DNA of 39,541 bases from Sphingomonas sp. 28-63-12 (GCA_002281535.1 NCGD01000006.1:1-39541); one strand, 5' to 3'. Shown: positions 24,954 through 33,999, numbered from the stretch's first letter. Numbers and translations are program-made. Notes: a model not told the origin generated them from the sequence alone.

Positions 24954-27900
24954 GCGATCTCCACCTCGGTATCGGCCGCTAGACTGGCGACAGCGCGCGC
25001 GAGGGCGGCGAACTGGATCCGCCCAAGCGCCTCGTCCTTTCCAAGCGTCTTCAAAAGTCGATCCGCGAGCGCGGTTGCTTGGACCTTCTCTGCCTCGGTG
25101 AGAATGAAGCTGCGAAACAGTGGCGGCGTCTTGGGATCGACGCCGACCACCAAGGCCAACGCTTCCGTACTGGATCGCCGGTCTCGCACGACGGCCAGCG
25201 CTTCAAGTTCCCGGAACTGTCGGCCGAATCTGGCCAACTGGAGCAATGCCTGTTCGCGATCTCGGTCCGACCATTGATGAGCCGGCTTGTGGAGAAGCAG
25301 ACTGGCGACGCCCTCGATATCACCGTCGTCGGACTCGAATGCGGCAGCGCGCATGGCGAAACCCTCGAACGCATAGTCGTTCGTCAGGTTCTTTATCGAA
25401 GCGGCCCGCTCGGACAATCCAGCAAACGTCGATGCATCGACCGCCAGGGATCTGGCGAGCGCACGATGCAGATGATCGAGGAGTCGCTGATATGCGGCTT
25501 CGGCTTCAAGCAGGGCGTCGTGCACCGTTCCGGCGGACGGAGTGTCGCCCATGACCTTCGGCAAATCCTCGAAGAGCAGGGCTTCCGGGTCGCGCGATTT
25601 CAACACGACGCCGCGCACCTTTTGCGCCACGTCACTCAATGTCTCGGTGCGCTTGGCATAGGTCGTCAGCTTCGCGTAGCGCCGGAAGAGGGCCTGGGCC
25701 ACGGGCAGGGACGCGGTGCCATCGCCGATGTCGAATTTCTGCGCCAAGCCACTCAGGAACGCTGCTTGGAGCACAGAGCGATCCACACGCCGCAGACGGA
25801 CCTCGTTCGGCTTCTGCAGGAGCTTATCGACGACGACGTCGTCGAGCCCAGTCTGGAATACGCCGTCGATATAGACGGCCAGCCGGTCACGGTTGGCAAT
25901 CAGGCTGGCCAGCGCCAGCACCGGCATCACACCCGCCTTCAGACCGAAGGGAGGAGCGGCCCAAATTCGATAAATCTCATCAAGCGTGATGTCCCCCGCC
26001 GCTTCAACGACATCCCAGGCCGGACGAAGGCTGGCCCCATCGCCCTCGGCCGTCGGCGCCTGAAAACCATAGACGCCGGGTTCAATCTCGCTGTGTACCC
26101 CAAACGGTTTGAGCGTCGTCAGATAGAGCCCCATTTCGGCGGGGAAACCTTCGAACCCGAGGTCGGGCTGATCCGCTCGTGCAACCATCGCGTGGCAAAG
26201 CTCGCGGAGCGCCGCCATTGCGTTGGACGATGGTCGATCGCGCTGCAGCAACTCGCTCTTGAGAATGGGCGTATGGAAATACGCTTCATCGGCAAGCGCC
26301 GTCGCCACGATCGCCAGCGGTTCACGTAAAACTGTCGCCGGATCAGGCGCGAGCCACCAGCGCGCATGGCTCAGCGCCGCTTCCAGGTCACGATGGACGA
26401 GATCGACTCCGGCCGACCGGCGAGCGGCGATCTCGCGACGGGCGATCCGATCACCTTCGAGCTGCGGATGTTCGCGAAACACCCGCTCGATGGCAAAAAG
26501 TTCCGCCGCGCTCGATCGCAGAGCATAGGCGTCGGTGGCGCCGCCCACCGCCGCGACAATCTTGGCCTTGCCAAGCGCCTTGGCGACGGCTTTGCATCGG
26601 CGTTCAACCTCGCCACCGTCGATTGTTCCGTCGCCAAGCAGCAGGATAAGAGATCCGCTCCCCTTGGGGCGGCGGGCTGCGATCACCTCGGCGATGGCGG
26701 ACGGAATGTCCGCCTCTCCGGTGAGATGAACTACGACCTCGAATGTTCTGAGTGCGCCGGTACGGAAATAGTGACGCTTCGCCGGGGCAAATCCCAAACC
26801 GACCCGTTGGGGCAGAACTGACAATTGTCCGTCGCTGAGTGGCGCCGTCGCCTTGTTGATCGCATCTTCAAGATCAAAGTCACTGCCAGCGAACAGGGCG
26901 TAGCCCTTGAGCCGGGGTTGCCGGATCAGCACCGCCCAATCCACGAGATCCGCGATCGCCGCTTGGCGCTCCTTTTCGGACACGTTTGGCGTCGCGGCGG
27001 CCAGAATATCATCGGCTAGCGCGAGACCCGATCCATTGCGAAAGAACTCGATCGCGGCGGCGCTTTTGGTCAGACAAACGTGGAGCGGCCCACCCTTTGC
27101 ACCGGCCCGCTCAATCGCTTCGAAAGCCAAACTGAACCGCGATCCATCAGCGCCGCTGGCGAGCGCCATGCCGAAGTTCGACGCCAAATAATCCCAGAGG
27201 CGATCGGGCCCGTAGGTCGCGCCGTCTTTGGTCGTATTTAGGTGCTCCTGAAATCCAGACGGCTCGGAGGAGCTAAGAAAGCCAAACACACTTCGCTCAT
27301 TCTGGGCGAAGCGCTGCCGGGATACAGGACCGAGCAAAAGGGCGGTCACCGGATTCAACGGCCAGGTGGCGGTCAAGGCATCGGCGAGAACTTGCTCGTC
27401 GGTTGGCCGCCGCAGGCCAACGGCACCCGCAACGGCCGCGGCAGCCGCTGACGCGGAGGCTGGCCGTTCGGCGCAGCTGATCGCCCGACCTAGCAGGGCG
27501 ACGGTTTCGTCCGCACCAGCGAGGAACGGAATGTCCTGATAGCGGCCCTGGACTTTCACCCATTCTTGGCGGGCGTCGCGCGAAGCGCGGGCCGCGTACT
27601 GATCGAAAGCTTGATGCAAGATGCCAATCACAACCAGCCGGCCGTCGCTTCGCGCAGCGCGCTCGGCGATGTCCTGCAGCAAATGGATGTCGCCACCTTC
27701 CAGCGCTTCGTGCTCAAGAAGCTTCCCAAGTTCGTCTAGAACAATGAGCGCGCCGCTGTGACCTGTGACTGCGGAAGTCAGAAGGGCGTCGATAAGTGCA
27801 TCATCGCTAGCGTTGGCGCGGGCATGCGTCGTCTTCGACCAACCGAACGTCACGGCAGAAGCGTCAGCGATGGCTTGGCGCAGCCCCATTCGGCTGCCCG

Positions 27901-28252
27901 TGATAGCGACGACAGCCCAGGGCCCCGACTTCTCTGGAAACGCCTTTTGGTAGGTGCCTGCCAAAGAGGGGCCGGCGATCTTTCGCGCGATCGATCGGTT
28001 TTTCGATGTGCCGGCGACCAGGTTGGCGACGAGTAGCGCGGCGCTAGACTTGCCGCCACCATATGGGCCGGTCCATGTGAAGGCGCCTTGCTTGCTGTCG
28101 ATCTGGCTGGAGGCGAGGGTTACTAGCGACTTCTCGACACTCGCTTGCAGCACATAGCCGACCAAGGGAGGCGTGCCGTTTAGGTCGGCATCGAGGCGCG
28201 CGGAGCGCGCGAACCGCCGGTTGATTTCTACAATGGACGCCAGCGTGCTCAT
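24950..28252 (-). CDS. sspC: SspC: large ATPase of the phosphorothioation complex
   Basis: An 1100-residue P-loop ATPase. Walker A is GPYGGGKSS (62-70), preceded by a fixed FTWTG strand. Walker B is ALIVLDELGKLLEHE (168-182). The rest is long, mostly helical and without further motifs that I recognise. The ATG at 28252 overlaps the sspB stop by 4 bp (ATGA), which is why it is preferred over an in-frame start at 28360 inside sspB. In SspABCD systems the large ATPase works with the nickase SspB and with SspD in one modification complex. Assignment rests on the DUF4007 gene before it and the PP-loop gene after it as much as on the sequence. It is the longest gene of the cargo. Confidence 0.8.
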   Translation of the reverse strand: MSTLASIVEINRRFARSARLDADLNGTPPLVGYVLQASVEKSLVTLASSQIDSKQGAFTWTGPYGGGKSSAALLVANLVAGTSKNRSIARKIAGPSLAGTYQKAFPEKSGPWAVVAITGSRMGLRQAIADASAVTFGWSKTTHARANASDDALIDALLTSAVTGHSGALIVLDELGKLLEHEALEGGDIHLLQDIAERAARSDGRLVVIGILHQAFDQYAARASRDARQEWVKVQGRYQDIPFLAGADETVALLGRAISCAERPASASAAAAAVAGAVGLRRPTDEQVLADALTATWPLNPVTALLLGPVSRQRFAQNERSVFGFLSSSEPSGFQEHLNTTKDGATYGPDRLWDYLASNFGMALASGADGSRFSLAFEAIERAGAKGGPLHVCLTKSAAAIEFFRNGSGLALADDILAAATPNVSEKERQAAIADLVDWAVLIRQPRLKGYALFAGSDFDLEDAINKATAPLSDGQLSVLPQRVGLGFAPAKRHYFRTGALRTFEVVVHLTGEADIPSAIAEVIAARRPKGSGSLILLLGDGTIDGGEVERRCKAVAKALGKAKIVAAVGGATDAYALRSSAAELFAIERVFREHPQLEGDRIARREIAARRSAGVDLVHRDLEAALSHARWWLAPDPATVLREPLAIVATALADEAYFHTPILKSELLQRDRPSSNAMAALRELCHAMVARADQPDLGFEGFPAEMGLYLTTLKPFGVHSEIEPGVYGFQAPTAEGDGASLRPAWDVVEAAGDITLDEIYRIWAAPPFGLKAGVMPVLALASLIANRDRLAVYIDGVFQTGLDDVVVDKLLQKPNEVRLRRVDRSVLQAAFLSGLAQKFDIGDGTASLPVAQALFRRYAKLTTYAKRTETLSDVAQKVRGVVLKSRDPEALLFEDLPKVMGDTPSAGTVHDALLEAEAAYQRLLDHLHRALARSLAVDASTFAGLSERAASIKNLTNDYAFEGFAMRAAAFESDDGDIEGVASLLLHKPAHQWSDRDREQALLQLARFGRQFRELEALAVVRDRRSSTEALALVVGVDPKTPPLFRSFILTEAEKVQATALADRLLKTLGKDEALGRIQFAALARAVASLAADTEVEIA

Positions 28253-29166
28253 GCCGCGGCCGCCAGCGGCCTGGGATAAGCGCTGCTCACCAGCTTGAGC
28301 GCATCGACCTCGCCGACTTTTTGGATTTGCCGCAAACCAGCGGTGTCGGTCCAGAGCCATGCTCCGTGCGTCAACGCCTCCAACCCCATGAGACGAGTGA
28401 TGACGCTGTCTTCATCGAGTTTGAACACACGGCCCGGCGAGCCGGCGGCATAACAGATTTGCTCGGCCGTCAGCGCGGTCGATCCGCCCTGTCGCTGCCA
28501 GAATTCATTCAGGGCGTAGGCAAATACTCCATCGGGCAGGGTCGGCTTCGGCCCGCGCACAAATTCGTGCCAACCGCCAAATCGCGCCTCACGGATGAGG
28601 CCAAGCTCGGCCAGGAGCGGCTCTGCCGCATCCTCACCCTGCGCATCTTCCCGTCGCGTATAGCCGCGGAGGAAGACTTCAACGTCGCGCTTCAGTGTAC
28701 CTCGAGTAGCCCGCCACCCTCTCGCTGCGACCAAGTCGAGCAGCTCTTCCACAAGCATGGCGGGATCGAACTCGATCGCGGCGAGGCCATTGAACGCATA
28801 GTAGGCAGTGGTCGTGAATTGAGCACTGCTGGCGATCGCCCAATGCACGAGCCAAACAGTGGCGGGCCGCTCGATATATGGGTCGAGGCCATCGTCGCGG
28901 AGGATTACGGCGCCTAGCGAGGTCGGCCTCAAGACGCGATCGACCTCTTCAACGAAGCCAGAAGCGAGCGCCCAATAGCGCATCGAAACGGCCATGTTGC
29001 GTCCGACACCAAAACGTGCGATCGCTGATTGTTCCTGGAATGTTCCGGCCGGCGCACCGTTTTCCACCGCGTCAAACGCCTTCTTCAGCCAAAGAAGGCG
29101 CAGCGGGAATGTCTCATGGCCTGCGAACTGCCCGCGAGAGTCGGAATCGAGGAGGCCGTGCTTCAT
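28249..29166 (-). CDS. sspB: SspB: DUF4007 family DNA nickase of the phosphorothioation system
   Basis: A 305-residue protein of the DUF4007 family, the diagnostic member of SspABCD loci. SspB nicks one strand and recruits the modification machinery. The family opening FAGHETFPLRLLWLKKAFD (14-32) is followed by ARFGVGRNMAVSMRYWALAS (50-69), both hallmark blocks. The middle contains TVWLVHWAIASSAQFTTTAYY. The C-terminal half has GWHEFVRGPKPTLPDGVFAY and a helical end. The ATG at 29166 is chosen because AAGG lies 5 nt upstream and it leaves a 16-bp gap after sspA. A start at 29229 would overlap sspA by 47 bp. Translation couples into sspC through ATGA. Confidence 0.87.
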   Translation of the reverse strand: MKHGLLDSDSRGQFAGHETFPLRLLWLKKAFDAVENGAPAGTFQEQSAIARFGVGRNMAVSMRYWALASGFVEEVDRVLRPTSLGAVILRDDGLDPYIERPATVWLVHWAIASSAQFTTTAYYAFNGLAAIEFDPAMLVEELLDLVAARGWRATRGTLKRDVEVFLRGYTRREDAQGEDAAEPLLAELGLIREARFGGWHEFVRGPKPTLPDGVFAYALNEFWQRQGGSTALTAEQICYAAGSPGRVFKLDEDSVITRLMGLEALTHGAWLWTDTAGLRQIQKVGEVDALKLVSSAYPRPLAAAA

Positions 29167-29182
29167 GACGGCCTTGTAGCGG

Positions 29183-30361
29183 CTACTGGTGGGGTCGTCC
29201 AGTTCGATGGCGCACTCGCAGGCAGGCATCAGCGATTAATGTGGCTGCAAGGTCTATATCGGCTTCCGTATTATAACGACCACAATATATGCGAAATACC
29301 GATGAAGCGTCTACTTGACTCATTCCCATAGCACTCAAGACGTGGGAAGGAAGAACTTGGCCTGCGGTGCAGGCCGATCCAGTCGAAAGGCAGACTGTTG
29401 TTCGCAACATAGCTACTAGGTCGTCAGCCTCGATGCCAGGCGCCATCAAACTGAGGCTACCGGGCAAAACTGGCGCGTCGTCCGTGATTTGACTGCATCC
29501 GACTTGATGCTCATGAAGCCGCGCGAGCAGGCGGCGCGCCAGTTGGCGGCCGTGTTCTCCGTCCGCAGCCAGTCGGTCGCGGGCAAGCCCCGCTGCAACG
29601 CCAAAACCGATGATCAGGGGTACGGGTTCGGTTCCCGGTCTGACGCTGCTCTGCTGCCCGCCGCCCAAGTGGATTGGCCGCGGCGTCGGTGCGGCGGCCG
29701 AGATATACAGCCCGCCAACCCCGGCGGGACCGTACATCTTATGAGATGAGAAGCTCATATAATCGAGATCGAGCTCAACGACCTCCAGCGGAATTTTTCC
29801 AATGGCCTGGGCTCCATCGCAATGGATGAGAGCACCGTTTCGGCGGCAAATGGCCACAACGTCGGACATCGGCTGCAGCACGCCTGTTTCGTTGTTCGCT
29901 GCCATCACCGAAACCAGCAGCGTGTGCTCATCGACCAAAGTCGAAAGCACGGTGCAGTCGATCGCCCCGCGATGGTCGACCGGCGCAACAATGACCTCAA
30001 ATCCGAGAGCTTTGAGCCAATGCGCTGGCTCTAGGATCGCTTTGTGCTCGACAGCCGAGACGACGATTCGCTGCCTTGTGTTTCCCGTTTCGAGAGCCCA
30101 GCGGGCGATGCCGATCAGGGCGAGATTATTTGCCTCGGTCGCGCCGGAGGTGAATACGATCTCAGAGGCGGAGGCTCCGATCAATTCCGCGATAGTTGCC
30201 CGCGCTGCAGCGACAGAAGCCGCTGCCAGTTCGCCGAGAATATGCGGCGATCCAGCATTTGCTGGGTTGGCCCAGGCGACAAACATCGCCTCTCGCGCCT
30301 CTGGCGCCAGCGGCATGGTCGCAAAGCCGTCAAGGTAAATAGGTTGCGTGGTCGGGGTCAC
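29183..30361 (-). CDS. sspA: SspA: cysteine desulfurase supplying sulfur for DNA phosphorothioation
   Basis: PLP-dependent enzyme of 392 residues that takes sulfur from L-cysteine as a persulfide. Visible elements are IYLDGFATMPLAPEAREAM (family N-terminus), SGATEANNLAL (72-82), the VEHKAIL block with His106, SFSSHKMYGPAGVGG with PLP-lysine Lys208, and the active-site loop LSTGSACTAGQVLPSHVL with Cys331. These match the IscS/NifS/DndA group. It begins with GTG at 30361 without a strong ribosome-binding site and opens the leftward sspABCD operon. Its 3' end lies in a noticeably AT-richer patch (about 29240-29300), unlike its neighbours, which suggests a separate origin for the locus. Confidence 0.88.
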   Translation of the reverse strand: MTPTTQPIYLDGFATMPLAPEAREAMFVAWANPANAGSPHILGELAAASVAAARATIAELIGASASEIVFTSGATEANNLALIGIARWALETGNTRQRIVVSAVEHKAILEPAHWLKALGFEVIVAPVDHRGAIDCTVLSTLVDEHTLLVSVMAANNETGVLQPMSDVVAICRRNGALIHCDGAQAIGKIPLEVVELDLDYMSFSSHKMYGPAGVGGLYISAAAPTPRPIHLGGGQQSSVRPGTEPVPLIIGFGVAAGLARDRLAADGEHGRQLARRLLARLHEHQVGCSQITDDAPVLPGSLSLMAPGIEADDLVAMLRTTVCLSTGSACTAGQVLPSHVLSAMGMSQVDASSVFRIYCGRYNTEADIDLAATLIADACLRVRHRTGRPHQ

Positions 30362-30485
30362 TTCAACGGCCTATCAGATCAGGGCCGCTCTTGTCGAAGC
30401 GATGTGGTGACGACTGCGCGATCCAACCATCCAGCAAGTGATCCGAACTTCCCAATTCCCTATTCCGCAGGCGCTAAATCCTGGA

Positions 30486-30620
30486 GGGGAACGCCTTCCC
30501 CTGACGGCCAGCCGGGCTCTGGCCGTACCCCTTCGCGCGGGGACACCCCGCAACACCCCGAGAGGAAGAGCCCGGCCGGGAGAGCCGTGACGGATTGAGG
30601 AGTGGCGAGAGAGGCTCGCC
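30486..30620. promoter_or_regulatory. Hairpin array between sspA and ardC (leader, or single-strand promoter/origin candidate)
   Basis: The 282-bp gap between the divergent genes is packed with perfect inverted repeats: GGGGAA/TTCCCC (30486-30501), CGGCCAG/CTGGCCG (30505-30525), GCGGGG/CCCCGC (30537-30551), the palindrome CCCGGCCGGG (30571-30580) and GGCGAG/CTCGCC (30604-30620). No coding sequence is supported. Clustered hairpins before an antirestriction gene resemble the folded single-strand promoters or initiation sites of plasmid leading regions. That role is a hypothesis. Confidence 0.45.
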
Positions 30621-30643
30621 GCGATCCGTCGCGGGGACTTCCC

Positions 30644-31609
30644 ATGTCACGTATCGCGAACCGGACCGGCGGCGACCGGACCGACCTCTACCAGGACATC
30701 ACCGACAAGATCATCGCCGAGCTGGATGCCGGGCGCCTGCCTTGGGTCCAGCCCTGGGCGGCGGCCCGTGCGTCGCTCGACATGCCGCACAACGCCTCCA
30801 CCCGGAACCGCTACTCCGGCATCAATATCATCATCCTGTGGGACGCGGTGATCAGCTGCGGCTTCTCCACCAACGCCTTCCTGACCTTTCGTCAGGCGCT
30901 TTCACTGGGCGGCCATGTCCGCAAGGGCGAACGTGGCACGACCGTCGTCTACGCCAAGCCGTTCACGCCGGCCGAGGAGAAGCGGCGGGCCGAACGTGAA
31001 GGACGTGAGGCGGCCCGCATCCCGATGCTGAAGCGGTTCACCGTCTTCAATACCGACCAATGCGACGACCTGCCGGCGGAAATCTGCGCCCCGCCGCCGC
31101 CCATTCCCGACGATCTCATCCTGCCGGCTGCCGACGCGCTGATCAAAGCCACGGGAGCGGATTTCCGTATCGGCGGAAATCAGGCTTTCTACGCACCGGG
31201 TCTCGACTACGTGCAGGTCCCGCGGCCGGACGCCTACTTCGAACCGATCAACTGGCATCGGACGGCCTTCCATGAGCTGGGTCATTGGAGCGGCCATGGG
31301 TCGCGACTCAATCGCGATCTGTCCGGCGGCTTCGGCTCGGTTCCATATGGACGCGAAGAGTTGGTGGCCGAGATGGCCGGCGCCTTCGTCTGCGCCTCGA
31401 TGGGCATCGCGCCGACCGTCCGGCATGCGGACTATCTCGGTTCCTGGCTCGCGATCATCCGCGAGGACAACCGGGCGATCGTGCGCGCCGCCAGCGCCGC
31501 ATCCAGGGCCGCCGACTTCATTCTCGGCTTCCGGGACGAGGCCGAGGCGGACGCATCGGAAGCAGAAGCCGATCTCGCCGACCCCGCGTTCGAACGGAGG
31601 GCCGCTTGA
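30644..31609 (+). CDS. ArdC-type antirestriction protein (ssDNA-binding domain plus zincin-like domain)
   Basis: A 321-residue protein of the ArdC/DUF1738 family found on conjugative plasmids and ICEs, where it shields incoming DNA from host restriction. The N-terminal ArdC domain reads DLYQDITDKIIAELDAGRLP and then NRYSGINIIILWD and GGHVRKGERGTTVVY. The C-terminal metallopeptidase-like domain has HELGHWSG (His210, Glu211, His214), followed by LVAEMAGAFVCASMG, which could give a third ligand. The ATG at 30644 has GGGGA upstream and is preferred over an in-frame start at 30602 lying in the leader hairpin. It is transcribed away from sspA and is the first gene of the backbone. The element thus carries both a restriction-type system and an antirestriction gene. 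Confidence 0.9.
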   Translation: MSRIANRTGGDRTDLYQDITDKIIAELDAGRLPWVQPWAAARASLDMPHNASTRNRYSGINIIILWDAVISCGFSTNAFLTFRQALSLGGHVRKGERGTTVVYAKPFTPAEEKRRAEREGREAARIPMLKRFTVFNTDQCDDLPAEICAPPPPIPDDLILPAADALIKATGADFRIGGNQAFYAPGLDYVQVPRPDAYFEPINWHRTAFHELGHWSGHGSRLNRDLSGGFGSVPYGREELVAEMAGAFVCASMGIAPTVRHADYLGSWLAIIREDNRAIVRAASAASRAADFILGFRDEAEADASEAEADLADPAFERRAA

Positions 31610-31701
31610 GCCAAAGCTGGTCCTCCCTTCCGGCGGCGGCGCGTGGGGCGAGTCCGGGCGAGAGTGAGAGAGGGGCCGGATTTTCGTGGCGGGTTGAGGT
31701 T

Positions 31702-31716
31702 GGGAGAGAGTCTCCC
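31702..31716 (+). promoter_or_regulatory. Leader hairpin upstream of the ParB-like gene
   Basis: GGGAGA-GAG-TCTCCC is a perfect 6-bp stem ending 24 nt before the ATG at 31741. It lies in a purine-rich leader similar in layout to those of the ardC gene and the methyltransferase-helicase gene. There is no T-tract, so a role in translation or mRNA processing is more likely than termination. Confidence 0.4.
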
Positions 31717-31740
31717 GGCCGCCCGCCATGGAGAACTGTC

Positions 31741-33924
31741 ATGGCGAAAGCCCTTCCGAAGCTCATCCTCAGCCCGTCGCGGGATATTCCCTTCGACAAG
31801 CTGATCCTGTCCCAGTCCAACGTCCGGCGCGTGAAGGCCGGCGTCTCGACCGACGATCTGGCCGATGACATTGCCCGTCGCGGTCTGTTGCATGGCCTCA
31901 ACGTCCGCCCGCATGTCGATGCGAACGGCGATGAGACCGACCTGTTCGAGGTGCCGGCCGGGGGTCGCCGCTACCGCGCCCTCGAAATCCTCGTGAAGCG
32001 CAAGCGCATGGCCAAGACCGCCTTGGTCCCCTGCGTGGTGAAGTCGGTCGACGACGAGGTTTCGGCTGAAGAGGACTCGCTGGCCGAAAACACCTTCCGC
32101 GAGCCGCTGCACCCGCTCGACGAGTTCCGCGGCATGCAGCGCCTTGTCGAGAAGGGCGACAGCGAGGAGGCGATCGCCGCCCATTTCCGGGTGACGCCCG
32201 CCGTGGTCCGCCAGCGTCTGAAGCTCGCCGCCGTCTCGCCGACACTGCACGAGGTCTATGCCGAAGGCGCCATGACGCTCGACCAGCTCATGGCCTTCTC
32301 GGTGTCGAACGACCACGCTCGTCAGGAGCAGGTCTGGGAAATCCTCGCCCACAGTCTCAACAAGTCGCCGGCCTTCATCCGCGCGCGCCTCACCGAAAGC
32401 ACGGTGCCGGCGGCCGATCGGCGCGCCCAGTTCGTCGGCATCGACGCCTATGTCGAGGCCGGCGGTTGTGTCCTGCGCGACTTATTCGAGGACGATGACG
32501 GCGGCTGGCTACAGGACGCGGGCCTGCTTGACCGGCTCGCGACCGAGAAGCTGAAGGCCGAAGGCGAGCGCATCGCCCGCGAGGGCTGGAAGTGGGTCGC
32601 GGTTGCGATTGACCTGCCTTACGGCTTCGAGGACGGGCTGCGCGAGATCGAGCCGACCCACACGCCGCCGACCGAGGCGGAGCTGGCCGAGATCGCCAAG
32701 CTCCAGGCCGAGGCGGAGGCGCTTGAGGCCGAATGGTCCAGCGCCGACGACATCCCCGACGCGGTCGACCAGCGCATCACCGAGATCGACGAGGACATCG
32801 CCGAGCTGAACGGCGGGCGCTGGACCTATGATCCGCAGGAGATGGCGATCGCCGGCGTGTTCGTCGGCCTGGACGATGATGGCACGGTGTTCGTCGAGCG
32901 CGGCTGGGTCCGGCCCGAGGACGAACCGGTGGCCGCGGTGGAGGAAGACGTTGAGGCCGACGCGGAAGTGGACGGCCAAGGCGCCGACGATCCTCACTTC
33001 ATCGGTCCCCGCCAGCCGCAGCCGGAGGTGCAGCGGGCGGTTATCGCCATCGGTGGCAGCGCTGCGGTCCCGACGACGGAGGAGGATGACGAGGAGGACG
33101 TCATCAAGCCGCTTCCCGACCGGCTCGTGTCGGAGCTGACCGCCGAGCGCACCATCGCGCTCCAGGATGCCTTCGCGCAGAATCCGTCGGTCGCCTTCGC
33201 CACGGTCCTGCACGCCTTGGTGCTGTCGATCTTCTACTATGGCCGGACTGAATCCTGCCTGTCCCTCTCGCTCAGCCGGGTGTCGTTCCCTTTCCAGGCG
33301 TCCGGGCTGAAGGACACGCCGGCCGCGAAGTCGATCGCCGAGCGCTCCGCCCGCTGGAAGGAACGCCTGCCGCAGTCCGACAAGGACCTGTGGGATACGC
33401 TGCAGCAGCTCGACGGCAACGAGCAGGCGGCGCTGTTCGCCCATTGCGCGGCCTATGGCGTCAGCGCGGTGTGGGAGGCCGTGCCGAAGTACGACAACGG
33501 GCGGATCTCGGCGCATGGCGTCTCCCGCCGCATCGAGCACAGCCACATCCTGGCGCGCGCGGTCGGGCTCGACATGATCGGCGCGGGCTGGAAGGCGACC
33601 GTCGACAACTACTTCGGCAAGGTGACCAAGCCGCGGATCCTCGCGGCGATCGCCGAAGCGAAGGGTGAGCAGACTGCCGGTCTGATCGACCATCTCAAGA
33701 AGCCGGACATGGCCCGCGAAGCCGAGCGGCTGATGGCCGATGCCCACTGGCTCCCCGAGCCGCTGCGCACGCCGATCGTAGAGGTTTTCGAACCGAGCGC
33801 GGCCGAACCGGACACGCCGGTGGCCGAAACCGACGCGCTTCCCGCTTTCCTCGAAGAAGAGGAGGCGCTGGAGCCCACCGATCCCGACGAGGTTGCCGCC
33901 GGCCACGCCATCGCGGCGGAATGA
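31741..33924 (+). CDS. ParB/RepB-family partition-like protein with long C-terminal extension
   Basis: A 727-residue protein. The N-terminal ParB/Srx-like domain contains VPAGGRRYRALE (71-82, the CTP/phosphate-binding GGRRYRA motif) and SLAENTFREPLHPLDEFRG (113-131). A helix-turn-helix lies near 141-162 (EEAIAAHFRVTPAVVRQRLK). Typical ParB proteins are about 300 residues. Here a further 500 include an acidic, low-complexity stretch (around 540-640, EEDVEADAEVDGQGADD and EEDDEEDVIKP) and a conserved-looking helical C-terminus (ILARAVGLDMIGAGWKATVD). Such long versions are frequent on alphaproteobacterial plasmids and ICEs, where they may bind DNA without true partition. No parA is visible. GGAGA lies 7 nt upstream of the ATG. 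Confidence 0.87.
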   Translation: MAKALPKLILSPSRDIPFDKLILSQSNVRRVKAGVSTDDLADDIARRGLLHGLNVRPHVDANGDETDLFEVPAGGRRYRALEILVKRKRMAKTALVPCVVKSVDDEVSAEEDSLAENTFREPLHPLDEFRGMQRLVEKGDSEEAIAAHFRVTPAVVRQRLKLAAVSPTLHEVYAEGAMTLDQLMAFSVSNDHARQEQVWEILAHSLNKSPAFIRARLTESTVPAADRRAQFVGIDAYVEAGGCVLRDLFEDDDGGWLQDAGLLDRLATEKLKAEGERIAREGWKWVAVAIDLPYGFEDGLREIEPTHTPPTEAELAEIAKLQAEAEALEAEWSSADDIPDAVDQRITEIDEDIAELNGGRWTYDPQEMAIAGVFVGLDDDGTVFVERGWVRPEDEPVAAVEEDVEADAEVDGQGADDPHFIGPRQPQPEVQRAVIAIGGSAAVPTTEEDDEEDVIKPLPDRLVSELTAERTIALQDAFAQNPSVAFATVLHALVLSIFYYGRTESCLSLSLSRVSFPFQASGLKDTPAAKSIAERSARWKERLPQSDKDLWDTLQQLDGNEQAALFAHCAAYGVSAVWEAVPKYDNGRISAHGVSRRIEHSHILARAVGLDMIGAGWKATVDNYFGKVTKPRILAAIAEAKGEQTAGLIDHLKKPDMAREAERLMADAHWLPEPLRTPIVEVFEPSAAEPDTPVAETDALPAFLEEEEALEPTDPDEVAAGHAIAAE

Positions 33925-33999
33925 ACCCTTGCACTCAGGCGGGGCGGTCTCGGCCGTCCCGCCGCCCGACCAATCGGACTCTTCGATATTCTACGATCT

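Noticed and set aside
24111-30361. Canonical DndABCDE system
   Set aside because: The DUF4007 protein and the large ATPase are SspB/SspC markers. There is no DndB, DndD (SMC-like) or DndE, and the PP-loop protein is shorter than DndC.
19667-30361. SspE nuclease partner
   Set aside because: I searched the region by eye for a DUF262-type protein with a DGQQR motif and saw none.
32509-33906. Minus-strand 465-codon reading frame opposite the ParB-like gene
   Set aside because: Antisense shadow of a high-GC gene. It is Arg/Leu/Gly/Asp-rich and without motifs.
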